The notes under the pieces are model-generated. The model saw only the letters and a program-made list of their open reading frames with translations, had not been told where the DNA came from and searched no databases. The position numbers and the translations under genes are program-made. This document shows positions 50,545 to 59,166 of a stretch of 64,000 nucleotides of DNA, one piece after another. Every line of letters begins with the position of its first letter. The first letter of the stretch is position 1. Source of the DNA: CAWCKS01 sp963763485 (GTDB taxonomy: Bacteria > Pseudomonadota > Alphaproteobacteria > Rhizobiales > Xanthobacteraceae). The DNA lies in the NCBI GenBank assembly GCA_963763485.1, contig CAVXOW010000009.1, forward strand, positions 186,001 through 250,000. Reading direction: 5' to 3'.

Positions 50545-51861
50545 ATGGCGTCGGCAATCGAAAGCGACGAGCTAACCCGTGTCGGACCCGGCACCGTGAT
50601 GGGTCAGTTGATGCGCCAGTATTGGTTGCCGGCGGCAAAATCGAGCGAGGTGAAGGCCGGCGGCGAGCCGATGAAGCTCATGTTGCTCGGCGAAAAGCTG
50701 ATCGCGTTCCGCGACGCCAAGACCGGCCGCGTCGGCGTGATGGACCAGCGTTGCCCGCACCGCTGCGCTTCGCTGTTCCTGGGCCGCAATGAAGAGGGCG
50801 GCATTCGCTGCATCTATCACGGCTGGAAGTTCGACGTTGACGGCAATTGCCTGGACATGCCGAACGTAGCTCCAGCGCAGCGCTTCGAGGACAAGGTCAA
50901 GGCCAAGGCCTACAAGGTCAACGAGCGCGGCGGGTTGATCTGGGTCTACATGGGTTCGCGCGCGGAAGCGCCGCCGATGCCGATGATCGAGGCGACGCTG
51001 CTCGACGAAGGCGAGCTCAATGCGCAGTTCGTGCTGCGTGACTGCAACTGGGTGCAGGCGCTGGAAGGCGACATCGACACCTCGCACTTCGGCTTCCTGC
51101 ACATCGGCAGCGTCACGCCCGATCAGGTACCAGAAGACAGCATGCTGAAATACCAGGTCGCCAACCGTGCGCCGGAGTATCACGTTGCCGACACCGAATG
51201 GGGCACGATGTATGCGGCCTATCGGCCGGCCGACAACGGCAGCACCTATTGGCGTTTCGCGCAGTTCGGCTTCCCGTTCTGGGCACAGGTCCCGCAAGGC
51301 AACTTCATCGATCGCGTCTCGGCGCGCGCCTGGGTGCCGATGGATGACGGGCACACCATGGCGGTGACGCTGAACTGGACAAAGATGTCGCGCGCGACGT
51401 CGCAGCTGAAGGACGGCAAGCCGCTTCCGGGCGCCCTGCCGCAGCTGGACATGCTGCCCAACGAAAACCAGTGGTACGGCCGCTGGCGGCCGGTTGCCAA
51501 CGACTCGAACAACTATTTCATCGACCGCGAGGCGCAGCGTAACGGCACGATCTATTCCGGCATCACCCACATCCACATGCAGGACCAGGCGGTGACCGAG
51601 AGCATGGGCCCGATCACCGATCACGACTTCGAGCATCTCGCGCCGAGCGACCAGATGATCGCGCGCACGCGTCGCCGGCTGGTTCATGCCGCCCGCGCAC
51701 TACGTGACAAGGGCACGGTGCCGCCCGGCGTTGACAATCCGGAAGTCTATTTACAGGCCCGCAGCGGCGAGTGCGTGGTCGCTGTAACCGACTGGCGCGA
51801 AGCTTACGCGGAGAAACTTCGCGAAGTCGTTCGCCCGATCCACGGCATCGCCGCCGAATAG
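50545..51861 (+). CDS. Rieske aromatic oxygenase (alpha subunit)
   Basis: From ATG 50545 (MASAIESDELTRVG) the 438-residue protein has a Rieske domain with ligands C70/H72 in RCPHRC and C89/H92 in CIYHGW and a mononuclear iron site around D178, H181 and H186 in DIDTSHFGFLH. This is the phthalate-dioxygenase-like (class IA) type. It should hydroxylate or demethylate an aromatic ring; the substrate cannot be told. The reductase is divergent (49377) and an extradiol dioxygenase follows 17 bases later. The frame is open to 50467 but that would begin inside the palindrome. Confidence 0.93.
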   Translation: MASAIESDELTRVGPGTVMGQLMRQYWLPAAKSSEVKAGGEPMKLMLLGEKLIAFRDAKTGRVGVMDQRCPHRCASLFLGRNEEGGIRCIYHGWKFDVDGNCLDMPNVAPAQRFEDKVKAKAYKVNERGGLIWVYMGSRAEAPPMPMIEATLLDEGELNAQFVLRDCNWVQALEGDIDTSHFGFLHIGSVTPDQVPEDSMLKYQVANRAPEYHVADTEWGTMYAAYRPADNGSTYWRFAQFGFPFWAQVPQGNFIDRVSARAWVPMDDGHTMAVTLNWTKMSRATSQLKDGKPLPGALPQLDMLPNENQWYGRWRPVANDSNNYFIDREAQRNGTIYSGITHIHMQDQAVTESMGPITDHDFEHLAPSDQMIARTRRRLVHAARALRDKGTVPPGVDNPEVYLQARSGECVVAVTDWREAYAEKLREVVRPIHGIAAE

Positions 51862-51878
51862 CGAGAGAGAAAAAATAC

Positions 51879-52895
51879 ATGGCCAAGATCGTTCTCGGGA
51901 TTGCGACCTCGCACGGCCCGCTGCTGTCGACGCCGCCGGAGCAGTGGGGCGAGCGCGTCAAGGCCGACCGCGCCAATCCGGCGCTGTGGTTCCGCGGCCA
52001 GCCTTACAAATATGACGCGCTCGAAACGTTGAGGAGCGGCGAGGGGCTCGAGCAGAAGTCCGCGCTGCCGGCACGCCAGGATCATTTTTCGCGCTGTCAG
52101 AAAGCGCTGGCCGTGCTCACGGAGACATTTGCGAAAATCAATCCGGACGTTGTCGTGATCGTCGGCAACGATCAGCAGGAAGCGTTCTCCGACCGGAACA
52201 TGCCGGCGTTCTCGATCTTCTGGGGCGAGTCGCTGACCAACCGGCCGCCGACCGAAGCGCAGATCAAGCAGATGCCGCCGGGTTCGTCGCTCGCGACCTT
52301 CGCGCACCGGCCGGAGCACGAGACGCAGTATCCTGGCGCGCCGCGGCTCGGGCAGCACATCATCGCGAAAATGATGGAGCAGGAGTTCGACGTCGGCACC
52401 TCAAAATCGTTGCCCAGCGACGGCAATGAGTGGTCGCGCGGCAGCCTGCCGCACGCCTTCGGTTTCATCCTGCGCCAGATCATGAAAGACAAGCCGATCC
52501 CGCATCTGCCGGTACTGATCAACACCTTCTATCCGCCGAACCAGCCGACCGCGCAGCGCGTCCATCGCTTCGGCAAGGCGCTGAAGACCGCGATCGAGAG
52601 TTTTGGCGAAGACGTGCGCGTTGCGGTGATCGCGTCCGGCGGGCTGTCGCACTTCGTTGTCGACGAGGAACTCGACCAGAAATTTCTCGGCTTCCTCAAG
52701 AGCGGCGACGTCAAGGGCATGACCACGCTGCCCGAAAGCTACCTGCAGTCGGGCACCTCGGAATTCAAGAACTGGATTCCGGTCGGCGCCATCGCCCACG
52801 ACGCTGGCCTGAAGATGGATCTCGTCGACTACGTTCCGTGTTACCGTTCGTCGGCCGGAACCGGCAACGCGATGGGATTTGTGCGCTGGACATGA
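51879..52895 (+). CDS. LigB-type extradiol ring-cleavage dioxygenase
   Basis: The 338-residue protein belongs to the class III extradiol dioxygenases (LigB superfamily). H12 in IATSHGPLL and the His of GGLSHFVVDEELD correspond to conserved active-site positions, and GNDQQEAFSDRNMPAF follows the family pattern. It should open a catechol-type ring made by the preceding Rieske oxygenase. The start at 51879 follows a GAGAGAGA ribosome site. A palindromic repeat follows its stop codon. Confidence 0.9.
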   Translation: MAKIVLGIATSHGPLLSTPPEQWGERVKADRANPALWFRGQPYKYDALETLRSGEGLEQKSALPARQDHFSRCQKALAVLTETFAKINPDVVVIVGNDQQEAFSDRNMPAFSIFWGESLTNRPPTEAQIKQMPPGSSLATFAHRPEHETQYPGAPRLGQHIIAKMMEQEFDVGTSKSLPSDGNEWSRGSLPHAFGFILRQIMKDKPIPHLPVLINTFYPPNQPTAQRVHRFGKALKTAIESFGEDVRVAVIASGGLSHFVVDEELDQKFLGFLKSGDVKGMTTLPESYLQSGTSEFKNWIPVGAIAHDAGLKMDLVDYVPCYRSSAGTGNAMGFVRWT

Positions 52896-52897
52896 AC

Positions 52898-52945
52898 AGC
52901 ATGATCCCGAAAAGTGGGGACCGGTTTTCCGATCAGATCATGCTC
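52898..52945. repeat. Palindromic intergenic repeat, copy D
   Basis: GCATGATCC faces GATCATGC with the core GAAAAGTGGGGACCGGTTTTC. It begins three bases after the extradiol dioxygenase stop and ends 15 bases before the next gene, in the same operon. It closely matches copy A at 15615. Confidence 0.75.
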
Positions 52946-52960
52946 AAGAAAGAGCTAAAA

Positions 52961-53515
52961 ATGATCGCGGCGGATCCTTCACAGACCGGCGCGAAAAAAA
53001 TGTCGGAAGATTTCAGGCAATCGGTCAGGCAGATCGCGACGTCGCGCGCGCAGCGCGACCGCGACACCGGCATCAGCCAGGCCGACCGCCTGCTGCCGCG
53101 CCAGCGGCATTGGCAGGAGCTGCATCGGCTCAGCCGCAAGTTCGAGGCCGACGTGCGCGAGATGATCGCCCAGGTCGTGGCGTCAGCGAATATCGAGCTT
53201 GGGCCCCACGGTTTTCGCATCCAGGAGGTGCGCAGCTTGCGCCTGCTGCCCGGCGAGATCACCGGCGTTGCCTTTCTGATTGCCTCGGAGTTGGGGATCG
53301 AGCCGAGCGGCACGCTGACCTTCAAGCTGCGCGACACCGGCCGTATCCGGATCGAGGCGGAAGGCCTGCCGCTGCGCATTCGTTTTGACGGCGCCGATCG
53401 CGACATGATCGAGGCGTCGCCCGACGGAATCGATCGATCGACCGTCGAAGCGGCGTTCCTGAGCTTCATCAAGGAAGTGCTCGACGGCGCGCAGCACGCG
53501 TTTTCCGACGATTGA
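52961..53515 (+). CDS. Hypothetical protein of the aromatic cluster
   Basis: From ATG 52961 the 184-residue product (MIAADPSQTGAKKMSEDFRQ; an internal ATG at 53000 is another start) is basic and helical in its first half and beta-rich in its second (TLTFKLRDTGRIRIEAEGLPLRI). No motif is recognised. It is the third gene of the oxygenase operon. A broken copy of its 3' third lies at 55038-55137 beyond the P450, so it belongs to a duplicated module. Confidence 0.65.
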   Translation: MIAADPSQTGAKKMSEDFRQSVRQIATSRAQRDRDTGISQADRLLPRQRHWQELHRLSRKFEADVREMIAQVVASANIELGPHGFRIQEVRSLRLLPGEITGVAFLIASELGIEPSGTLTFKLRDTGRIRIEAEGLPLRIRFDGADRDMIEASPDGIDRSTVEAAFLSFIKEVLDGAQHAFSDD

Positions 53516-53632
53516 GCTCAGTCGATAGTCCGCGAGCTTGTAGTCTGCGTATCACAACCAAGTTTTACGCAGGCTGCGCCTATTATGGGGCGCGCCCGAC
53601 GACAAGCCAAGCGAAGCCACCGGGACGACGGC

Positions 53633-54883
53633 TCAAGCCGCAATCCGGACCGGCAGCAACTCGTAGCCCTTGACGAACGAGGAGTAGGGCCGCTTTGGCT
53701 CGCCGACGACCTCGATCCGGTCGAAGCGCTTGAAGATTTCTTCCCAAATGATCTTCAGCTGCAGCTCGGCAAGGCGCAAGCCAACGCAGCGATGGATACC
53801 GAAGCCGAACGAGATGTGGTTGCGCGGTCGTGCCCGGTCGATGATGAACTCGTCGGGCTTCTCGATCACCTCGTCGTCACGGTTGCCCGAGACGTACCAC
53901 ATCACGACCTTTTCACCCTTCTTGATGGTCTTGCCACGAAGTTCGAAGTCGGCGAGCGCAGTCCGGCGCATGTGAGCGAGCGGCGTCTGCCAGCGGATCA
54001 CCTCCGGCACAAAGCTGTCCAGCAGTGCGGGATTTTCGCGCAACTTCTTGTATTGGTCCGGATTCTCGCTGAGTGCGACGATACTGCCGGTCATGGTGTT
54101 GCGCGTGGTGTCATTGCCGCCGACGATCAAGAGCGCAAGATTGCCGAGGAAATTTTCCGGCGTCATGTGCTTGGTGGCTTCGCTGTGCACCATCATCGAT
54201 AACAGATCGTTCTTCAACGGCTGGCGGGCGCGTTCCTGCCAGAGCTTCGAGAAGTAAGCCGCCATTTCGTGCAGCTCGGCCATGCGCTGTTCATCGGTGT
54301 CGATGACGCCGCCGCCCGGGACTGCGGTCACGACGTCGGACCAGCGGGTCAGCTTGCGCCGCTCCTCCCAGGGGAAGTCGAACAGCACGGCGAGCATCTG
54401 TGTGGTCAGTTCGATCGAAACCTTGTCGACCCAGTCGAAGGTTTCATTGCGTGGCAGGTTGTCGAGGCAACTCGCCGAGCGCTTGCGGATATTGATCGCC
54501 ATCTCGTCGAGATGAACCGGCGTGAACATCGGCGCCACGGTCTTGCGCTGCGGCGCATGGCGCGGCTCGTCCATCGTGATGAACAACTCAAAACGGGTAT
54601 CGACTGGATTGCGGATGTTGATGCCGCCCATCGCCGCGGCCGAAGAGAACACGCCATGAGTGGTATCAACAGTCATGATGTCGTTGTACTTGGTGACCGA
54701 CCAGTACGGGCCGAACATGCTGTCCTTGCAATAGTGGACCGGGTCCTCCTTGCGAAGCCGTTCGAAGTAGGGCCAGAACTCGTAGTTCTGGAACAGGGCG
54801 GGGTTGCCGACGTCGAACTGATCGAGCGGTATCGAGTACGCGCGCTCGCGTGCCGCGTCGATCTGCTTGGTCGTGCCGTGCAT
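53633..54883 (-). CDS. Cytochrome P450
   Basis: The 416-residue soluble P450 has the haem-ligand C366 in FGFGIHRCVG, the I-helix oxygen-binding motif GGNDTTR and the K-helix ExxR (EVIR). It is a bacterial class I type that needs separate ferredoxin and reductase, neither of which is in the window. It would mono-oxygenate a hydrophobic or methoxylated aromatic substrate. It is convergent with the oxygenase operon. Confidence 0.96.
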   Translation of the reverse strand: MHGTTKQIDAARERAYSIPLDQFDVGNPALFQNYEFWPYFERLRKEDPVHYCKDSMFGPYWSVTKYNDIMTVDTTHGVFSSAAAMGGINIRNPVDTRFELFITMDEPRHAPQRKTVAPMFTPVHLDEMAINIRKRSASCLDNLPRNETFDWVDKVSIELTTQMLAVLFDFPWEERRKLTRWSDVVTAVPGGGVIDTDEQRMAELHEMAAYFSKLWQERARQPLKNDLLSMMVHSEATKHMTPENFLGNLALLIVGGNDTTRNTMTGSIVALSENPDQYKKLRENPALLDSFVPEVIRWQTPLAHMRRTALADFELRGKTIKKGEKVVMWYVSGNRDDEVIEKPDEFIIDRARPRNHISFGFGIHRCVGLRLAELQLKIIWEEIFKRFDRIEVVGEPKRPYSSFVKGYELLPVRIAA

Positions 54884-55249
54884 GAGGAAGACTCCGGTCG
54901 GGGATTGGTGATGGACGCTTTGTGCCGCAGGTTAGCATCATTGGCTGGCGCCGGACCACACCTTCAAGGTGCGCTGTTCGGGCACGTTGCCGAATTTCGT
55001 GCGGCCTTCCAGCCCACCCAGCAGCGTTAGCCGCTTGGTTCAAGCTGCGCGACACCCGGCGGCATCCGGATCGAGGCCGAAGGCTTAGCCCTGCGCATCC
55101 ACTTCGACGGCGTGCTGCATGCGTTCGCCGGCGATTGAGCCTCGCCGCACCTGTGAAAAAGCTCCAGCCGACGCTGTATTGCTGTTCGGCCATTGATCTG
55201 CGTCCCGGCGGAGCCGTAGGCTCAATGCCTTCGATGCGGAGGAAGAACA
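54884..55249. other. Intergenic region with gene relic between P450 and Bug-type protein
   Basis: The 366 bases contain the P450 promoter (minus) and the promoter of the Bug-type gene (plus), plus the relic at 55038-55137. A GGAGGAAGAAC ribosome site lies just before 55250. No intact gene is seen. Confidence 0.5.
55038..55137 (+). pseudogene. Relic of the 3' end of the 52961 gene
   Basis: About 100 bases from TTCAAGCTGCGCGACAC to the stop GATTGA match the 3' third of the gene at 52961 (53321-53515). One extra base shifts the frame early and roughly 95 bases are deleted in the middle. It cannot make a product. It marks an old duplication or rearrangement around the P450 gene. Confidence 0.75.
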
Positions 55250-56236
55250 ATGCCGATAACAAAAACATGGCTGGCTGGTCTCGCGATTGTTGCCGTCGTC
55301 GCAATGTGTTTTGCGACCGACGTCCCGGCGGCAAGCGATTGGCCGACGCGGCCCATCCACATCATCGTACCTTACGCCGCGGGCGGACCGACCGACCTCA
55401 CGATCCGCACGCTGGCGCCTGTCGTCTCGAGCCAACTCGGGCAGCCTGTCATCGTCGAGAACAAGCTCGGCGGCGCGACCATGACCGCAACGCAAGCTGT
55501 CGTCGCAGCTGATCCCGATGGCTATACGATTGGAGCCGCGGCCGCGCCGCTCGCCCTCAACACTGCGCTCGGCGTGGCGACGCCCTACGATCCGATCAAG
55601 GACCTGCAGCACGTCATCAAGCTGGTCGACGTGCCGGCCTGCGTGCTCGTCAATCCCAAACATCCGGCCAAGACCTTCGCCGAGCTTGTCAGCTGGGCGA
55701 AGGCACAGCAGGAGCCGGTGCTGTTTGCAACCGCAGGCGCAGGCAGTATGCCGCACCTGTGGTTCTCCTACGTCGCGAGCAAGCTCGGTTTCCGGGTCAA
55801 GCACGTCGGCTACCGGGGCTCGGCGCCGGCGCTGCTCGATCTCATTGCCGGCAGCGTCAACCTGATGGTCGACGCCTACAACCCAAGCTGCCAGCGCCAG
55901 GCTACTGGCGAAGTGCGGGTGCTGGGCTATGCTTGGGACAAGCGTCTTGCGGTGCAGCCGGATATTCCGACGCTGAAGGAGCAGGGTTTTGATCTTCCGT
56001 CGGCAGGAGCCACGTTTGGCATCATCGCACCGAAGGCAACGCCGGACGAGATCATTGCGAAGCTCAACACGGCGTTCAATAAGGCGCTGAACGATCCGGC
56101 CGCGCGCGCGGTGCTCGAGAAGAACAGCTTGTTGCCCTCAGGCGGCACAGCGGCCGACTACAAGGCGTTCGTCGCGGACCAGATCCAGCGATGGACCAAG
56201 GTCGCCAAGGACAACCACATCGAGGCAGAGCAGTAG
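55250..56236 (+). CDS. Bug-type (TctC) periplasmic solute-binding protein
   Basis: The 328-residue protein has a signal peptide (to about DVPAAS) and the TctC/Bug fold: WPTRPIHIIVPYAAGGPTDLTIR and GQPVIVENKLGGATMTATQAVVAADPDGYTIG are hallmarks. It binds a carboxylate in the periplasm, perhaps an aromatic or tricarboxylic acid. No tctA or tctB membrane genes are nearby, as is usual for orphan Bug proteins. It lies downstream of the P450 region and may serve uptake for the aromatic island. Confidence 0.92.
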   Translation: MPITKTWLAGLAIVAVVAMCFATDVPAASDWPTRPIHIIVPYAAGGPTDLTIRTLAPVVSSQLGQPVIVENKLGGATMTATQAVVAADPDGYTIGAAAAPLALNTALGVATPYDPIKDLQHVIKLVDVPACVLVNPKHPAKTFAELVSWAKAQQEPVLFATAGAGSMPHLWFSYVASKLGFRVKHVGYRGSAPALLDLIAGSVNLMVDAYNPSCQRQATGEVRVLGYAWDKRLAVQPDIPTLKEQGFDLPSAGATFGIIAPKATPDEIIAKLNTAFNKALNDPAARAVLEKNSLLPSGGTAADYKAFVADQIQRWTKVAKDNHIEAEQ

Positions 56237-56246
56237 GGAGCAGGCG

Positions 56247-56834
56247 CTACTGCGCCGGCGCAGGCGAGGGGATCACGGTGCCGGCAAGTATCTGTGCGCG
56301 GATGCGGCGGCGGACGACCAGGCGAAACACGACATACTGGATCGCGAACGCCGCGAGCTTGGCGCCGAGCAGCACGACCGTGACGTAGAACGTCCACAGC
56401 CTCATGTTGCTTGATAGCGCGGTCACGACCGTGCCGGCGCCGAGCACGAACATCAGGGCCGCCCAGCAGTAGCCTGCGCCGAGGATCAGGTCGGGCGCGG
56501 TTTGGCGCACGATCCCGGGCATGTAGCGCTCCATCCAGTTGCGGCGGAGCATGATCGAGCCGATCGCGAAATGCGCGATCGACGGCTTCACCAGCACGAA
56601 GCGCGGATCATTGGTGAGCAGCGTCGCGCTGCCGAGCACGACGACGAGCGCGACGCTCGCCAGCGTCATCAGGTCGAGGTGCTGGCCGCGAACTCTCGCG
56701 ATGATGTACTGCCCGATCGCTCCGGCAATCCCGACCCCGGTCGCGATCAGGATGCTGTCGGTCGCGAGATAGACCGCGAGGAACACGATGGTCGAGAAGA
56801 AGTCGACGAACAGGCGGCGAAAGACGTCTTTCAT
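56247..56834 (-). CDS. YciB/IspZ-like inner-membrane protein
   Basis: The 195-residue product has five hydrophobic segments. The motif NDPRFVLVKPSIAHFAIGSIMLRRNWMERYMP is like the YciB (septation protein A) pattern of a charged Pro-containing loop between helices. Typical length is 180-200 residues. Relatives influence cell-envelope synthesis and septation. As it lies apart from the usual ftsY/ccm context, it may be a paralogue. Confidence 0.65.
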   Translation of the reverse strand: MKDVFRRLFVDFFSTIVFLAVYLATDSILIATGVGIAGAIGQYIIARVRGQHLDLMTLASVALVVVLGSATLLTNDPRFVLVKPSIAHFAIGSIMLRRNWMERYMPGIVRQTAPDLILGAGYCWAALMFVLGAGTVVTALSSNMRLWTFYVTVVLLGAKLAAFAIQYVVFRLVVRRRIRAQILAGTVIPSPAPAQ

Positions 56835-56877
56835 GGGATGGTCCTGAGAGAGGGCAGGGCGGTTTTACTCGGTTTAT

Positions 56878-57081
56878 CCTCCCCTGCGTAGCGATAGCGG
56901 AGCGGGGGAGGGGGACCGCCCGAAGGGCGGTGGAGGGGGCAAGCGCTTTAAAGTTGAGCCCTCGCTGAGATCTCGCTCGTGGCGCCCCCACCACTATGCG
57001 GAGCCTGTCATCGGGCCGGCCACTTCGGGCCGGACCCGTTGGCATGGTCCCCCTCCCCCGCACGCGGGGAAGGAAAGAGGG
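56878..57081. repeat. CTCTCCCC family-like repeat, copy 4, with inner hairpin
   Basis: CCTCCCCTGCG...GGGGGAGGGGGA at the left and CCCCCTCCCCCGCACGCGGGGAAGG at the right form a long imperfect inverted repeat, with ACCGCCC-GAA-GGGCGGT (56915-56931) inside. It separates the YciB-like gene from the end of the carotenoid oxygenase gene. Confidence 0.65.
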
Positions 57082-57100
57082 AGTGCGTGGCGAGCGACGA

Positions 57101-58507
57101 TCACCCCGCATTGACCCAGTTGCCATGGAAACCGGCGGGCACGCGATGGTCGAGCTTGACCAGCGCGACCGGGCCGGACTCGATGTTGGTTGCGTTGAAT
57201 ACCGCAAGGTCGCTGCGGTTTTCGCCCGCGCGATAGACCGTGGCGAGCAGCCAGCCGTCGCCTTCGCTCGCATCCTTGTCGCGCTCGACAAACACCGGCT
57301 CGGACACCTGGTCGCCGGACGCGAACTGGAACCGCACCGTCTTGTTCCTGGCGAGATCGACATGGCTGATGCCGCCGAAGCCGATTCCCGGACCTGTCAG
57401 GCGAGCGGCCGACGCAAACCAGCCATGGCGGGTGGCGAAGCCGGCGTGACGGTCGTCGACGCGCGGGAATTCGCCGGCGACGTCGTCGAGATAGCGGCGC
57501 GTGAAGCGGTCGGTGTTGCCGGCGAGATCGAAGGTCCAGCGGCACAGTCGGGCCCGGCTCTTCTCCGGATCGGTGCGCGAGCCGTCGGGATGCGGAAACA
57601 GCGGCGGCTCCTCGAATTGCATGACGTCGGCGATGATTTTGTCACCTTCCTCCCATGCATTCATGACATGGAAGACGTAGCAGGCCTCGCCGCGGAACCA
57701 GACGATGTCGCCAGCCGAGCCGCCGCGCTTCATCACGCCCACGTAAGACCCCTTGTCCGGTTCCCAGGCGTAGGGCGGCTTGCCGCTCATCGCGCGCTGC
57801 AGGCTGCCGGTCAGCGGCAGGATCGGGAACAGCACATGTTTCTCGGTGACGACGAAGTCGTGCACCATGCTGGCGAACGGCGCCTCGAAGCGCTGGAATG
57901 AACTGACGCGGCCTTCGCGGTCGAGCACACCGTAGGAGACCATCGGCGAGAACGGGCCTGCAGCGTTGTAGCCGAAGAACAGCATCTCGCCGGTCACCGG
58001 ATCGATCTTCGGATGCGCGGTGAAGGGGCCGGCGATGCTGCCGCCAAAGTCGCGGCTGCCGAGCGTCGCGAGCGACTTTGGCTCGATCTCGGTCGGCAGG
58101 TGGCCTTCTTCCAGCGCGAACAGCTTTCCGGCGTGATGAACGATGTTGGTGTTGGCGACGCCGCCATTGACCGGCGTGCCTGATGGCGCGTTGGGCAGGG
58201 TCTGGCCAAAGCCGCCATAGAGCGCGCGTCCCGCATCGTGCTCGGCCATGAACTTTGGCGTGCGAACCCAGCGGTTGCGGTAGCTCGCCTTGCCGTCCTC
58301 GAGATGGAAGGCGTGCAGCATGCCGTCGCCGACGAACCAGTGCGCCGATGGTGAAGGGAATTGCGGGTTCGGCCCATTGCGATAAAGCGTGCCGTTCAGG
58401 TCGCGCGGCAGCTCGCCTTCGATCGTGAGGTTGGGCGCATCCGCTTCGAACGAAATCGGAGCGATGTTGTCGCGCTGGGGCAGGCCGACGGCCTCGGGCT
58501 TGGTCAT
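57101..58507 (-). CDS. Carotenoid/lignostilbene-type cleavage oxygenase
   Basis: The 468-residue protein belongs to the carotenoid cleavage dioxygenase family. Four iron-binding histidines are seen at about H165 (FTAHPKID), H216 (MVHDFVV), H280 (YVFHVMNA) and H461 (FHGNW). Members cleave a C=C bond in carotenoids or lignin-derived stilbenes. It probably acts on a stilbene, given the neighbouring aromatic genes, but a carotenoid substrate cannot be excluded. The preceding gene on the same strand is a membrane protein, 19 bases upstream. Confidence 0.92.
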   Translation of the reverse strand: MTKPEAVGLPQRDNIAPISFEADAPNLTIEGELPRDLNGTLYRNGPNPQFPSPSAHWFVGDGMLHAFHLEDGKASYRNRWVRTPKFMAEHDAGRALYGGFGQTLPNAPSGTPVNGGVANTNIVHHAGKLFALEEGHLPTEIEPKSLATLGSRDFGGSIAGPFTAHPKIDPVTGEMLFFGYNAAGPFSPMVSYGVLDREGRVSSFQRFEAPFASMVHDFVVTEKHVLFPILPLTGSLQRAMSGKPPYAWEPDKGSYVGVMKRGGSAGDIVWFRGEACYVFHVMNAWEEGDKIIADVMQFEEPPLFPHPDGSRTDPEKSRARLCRWTFDLAGNTDRFTRRYLDDVAGEFPRVDDRHAGFATRHGWFASAARLTGPGIGFGGISHVDLARNKTVRFQFASGDQVSEPVFVERDKDASEGDGWLLATVYRAGENRSDLAVFNATNIESGPVALVKLDHRVPAGFHGNWVNAG

Positions 58508-58526
58508 GATCTCCTCCTCAAGAATT

Positions 58527-59084
58527 TCAAAATCGGATCGTCGCGGTCTCGCTGAAGCTGCGGTGCGGGTACCATTTGGTGAACTGCACCGCGCCCGAGC
58601 GCAGAACGAAGGTCAGCGCGAGCCCCGCCCACAGCGGCAGCCAGGGCAGGTAGATCGCGAGAATGTCGATCGCCATCATCGCCGCCATGGCAGCGGCCCA
58701 CACCGAGGTCAGGACGTAGTTGACCTGGACGAAGCTCGGCTCGCGCTGGGTCGCCTCGTCGGTGGTTTCGCGGGCATATTGCAGCGTGAACGGGCGGCGC
58801 AGCGCCATCGAGATCACCGCCACGGCGAAGATGCCGAGGTCGAGGGCAAGGCGGATCTCAAGCCCGCTCCATTCGGTCTGGGCGAGGGCAAAATAGGTCG
58901 CGAGGCCTGCGAACATCACGGTCGAGGCGAGCCCGACTGCCTTCGGCGTGCGGCCGCGCAGCTGGTCGGCGAGGTTGATGGCAAGGCTGACGAGGGCTGC
59001 GACCGCGACGCTCGTCGTCAGCGAGGCGACATAGGCCGTCGCCGTGAAGGCCATGTAGGGGCTCAGGATCAGGAAGAACAGCAT
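58527..59084 (-). CDS. Hypothetical membrane protein upstream of the cleavage oxygenase
   Basis: From ATG 59084 (MLFFLILSPYMAFTATAYVASL) the 185-residue product has about five hydrophobic segments. It ends RSFSETATIRF. No transporter signature is recognised. It is probably co-transcribed with the cleavage oxygenase gene and divergent from the TetR gene. The frame is open to 59189 but overlaps the TetR promoter. Confidence 0.65.
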   Translation of the reverse strand: MLFFLILSPYMAFTATAYVASLTTSVAVAALVSLAINLADQLRGRTPKAVGLASTVMFAGLATYFALAQTEWSGLEIRLALDLGIFAVAVISMALRRPFTLQYARETTDEATQREPSFVQVNYVLTSVWAAAMAAMMAIDILAIYLPWLPLWAGLALTFVLRSGAVQFTKWYPHRSFSETATIRF

Positions 59085-59100
59085 TGGCGGATGCTCGATC

Positions 59101-59165
59101 TTTACAGTGGAAAGATGCTTATGTCGGTTTTCTGCAGCGGTCAAGCGAAATCTTGACAGTGTAAA
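59101..59165. promoter_or_regulatory. Direct repeat in the divergent promoter (TetR / membrane protein)
   Basis: TTTACAGTGGAAA (59101-59113) and TTGACAGTGTAAA (59153-59165) agree at 11 of 13 positions, 52 bases apart, within the interval between the membrane protein start (59084) and the TetR start (59167). They may be binding sites of the TetR regulator. Confidence 0.45.
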
Positions 59166-59166
59166 A

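Noticed and set aside
54269..55030. Plus-strand frame of 253 codons across the P450 start region
   Set aside because: It is antisense to the P450 gene and encodes no recognisable domain.
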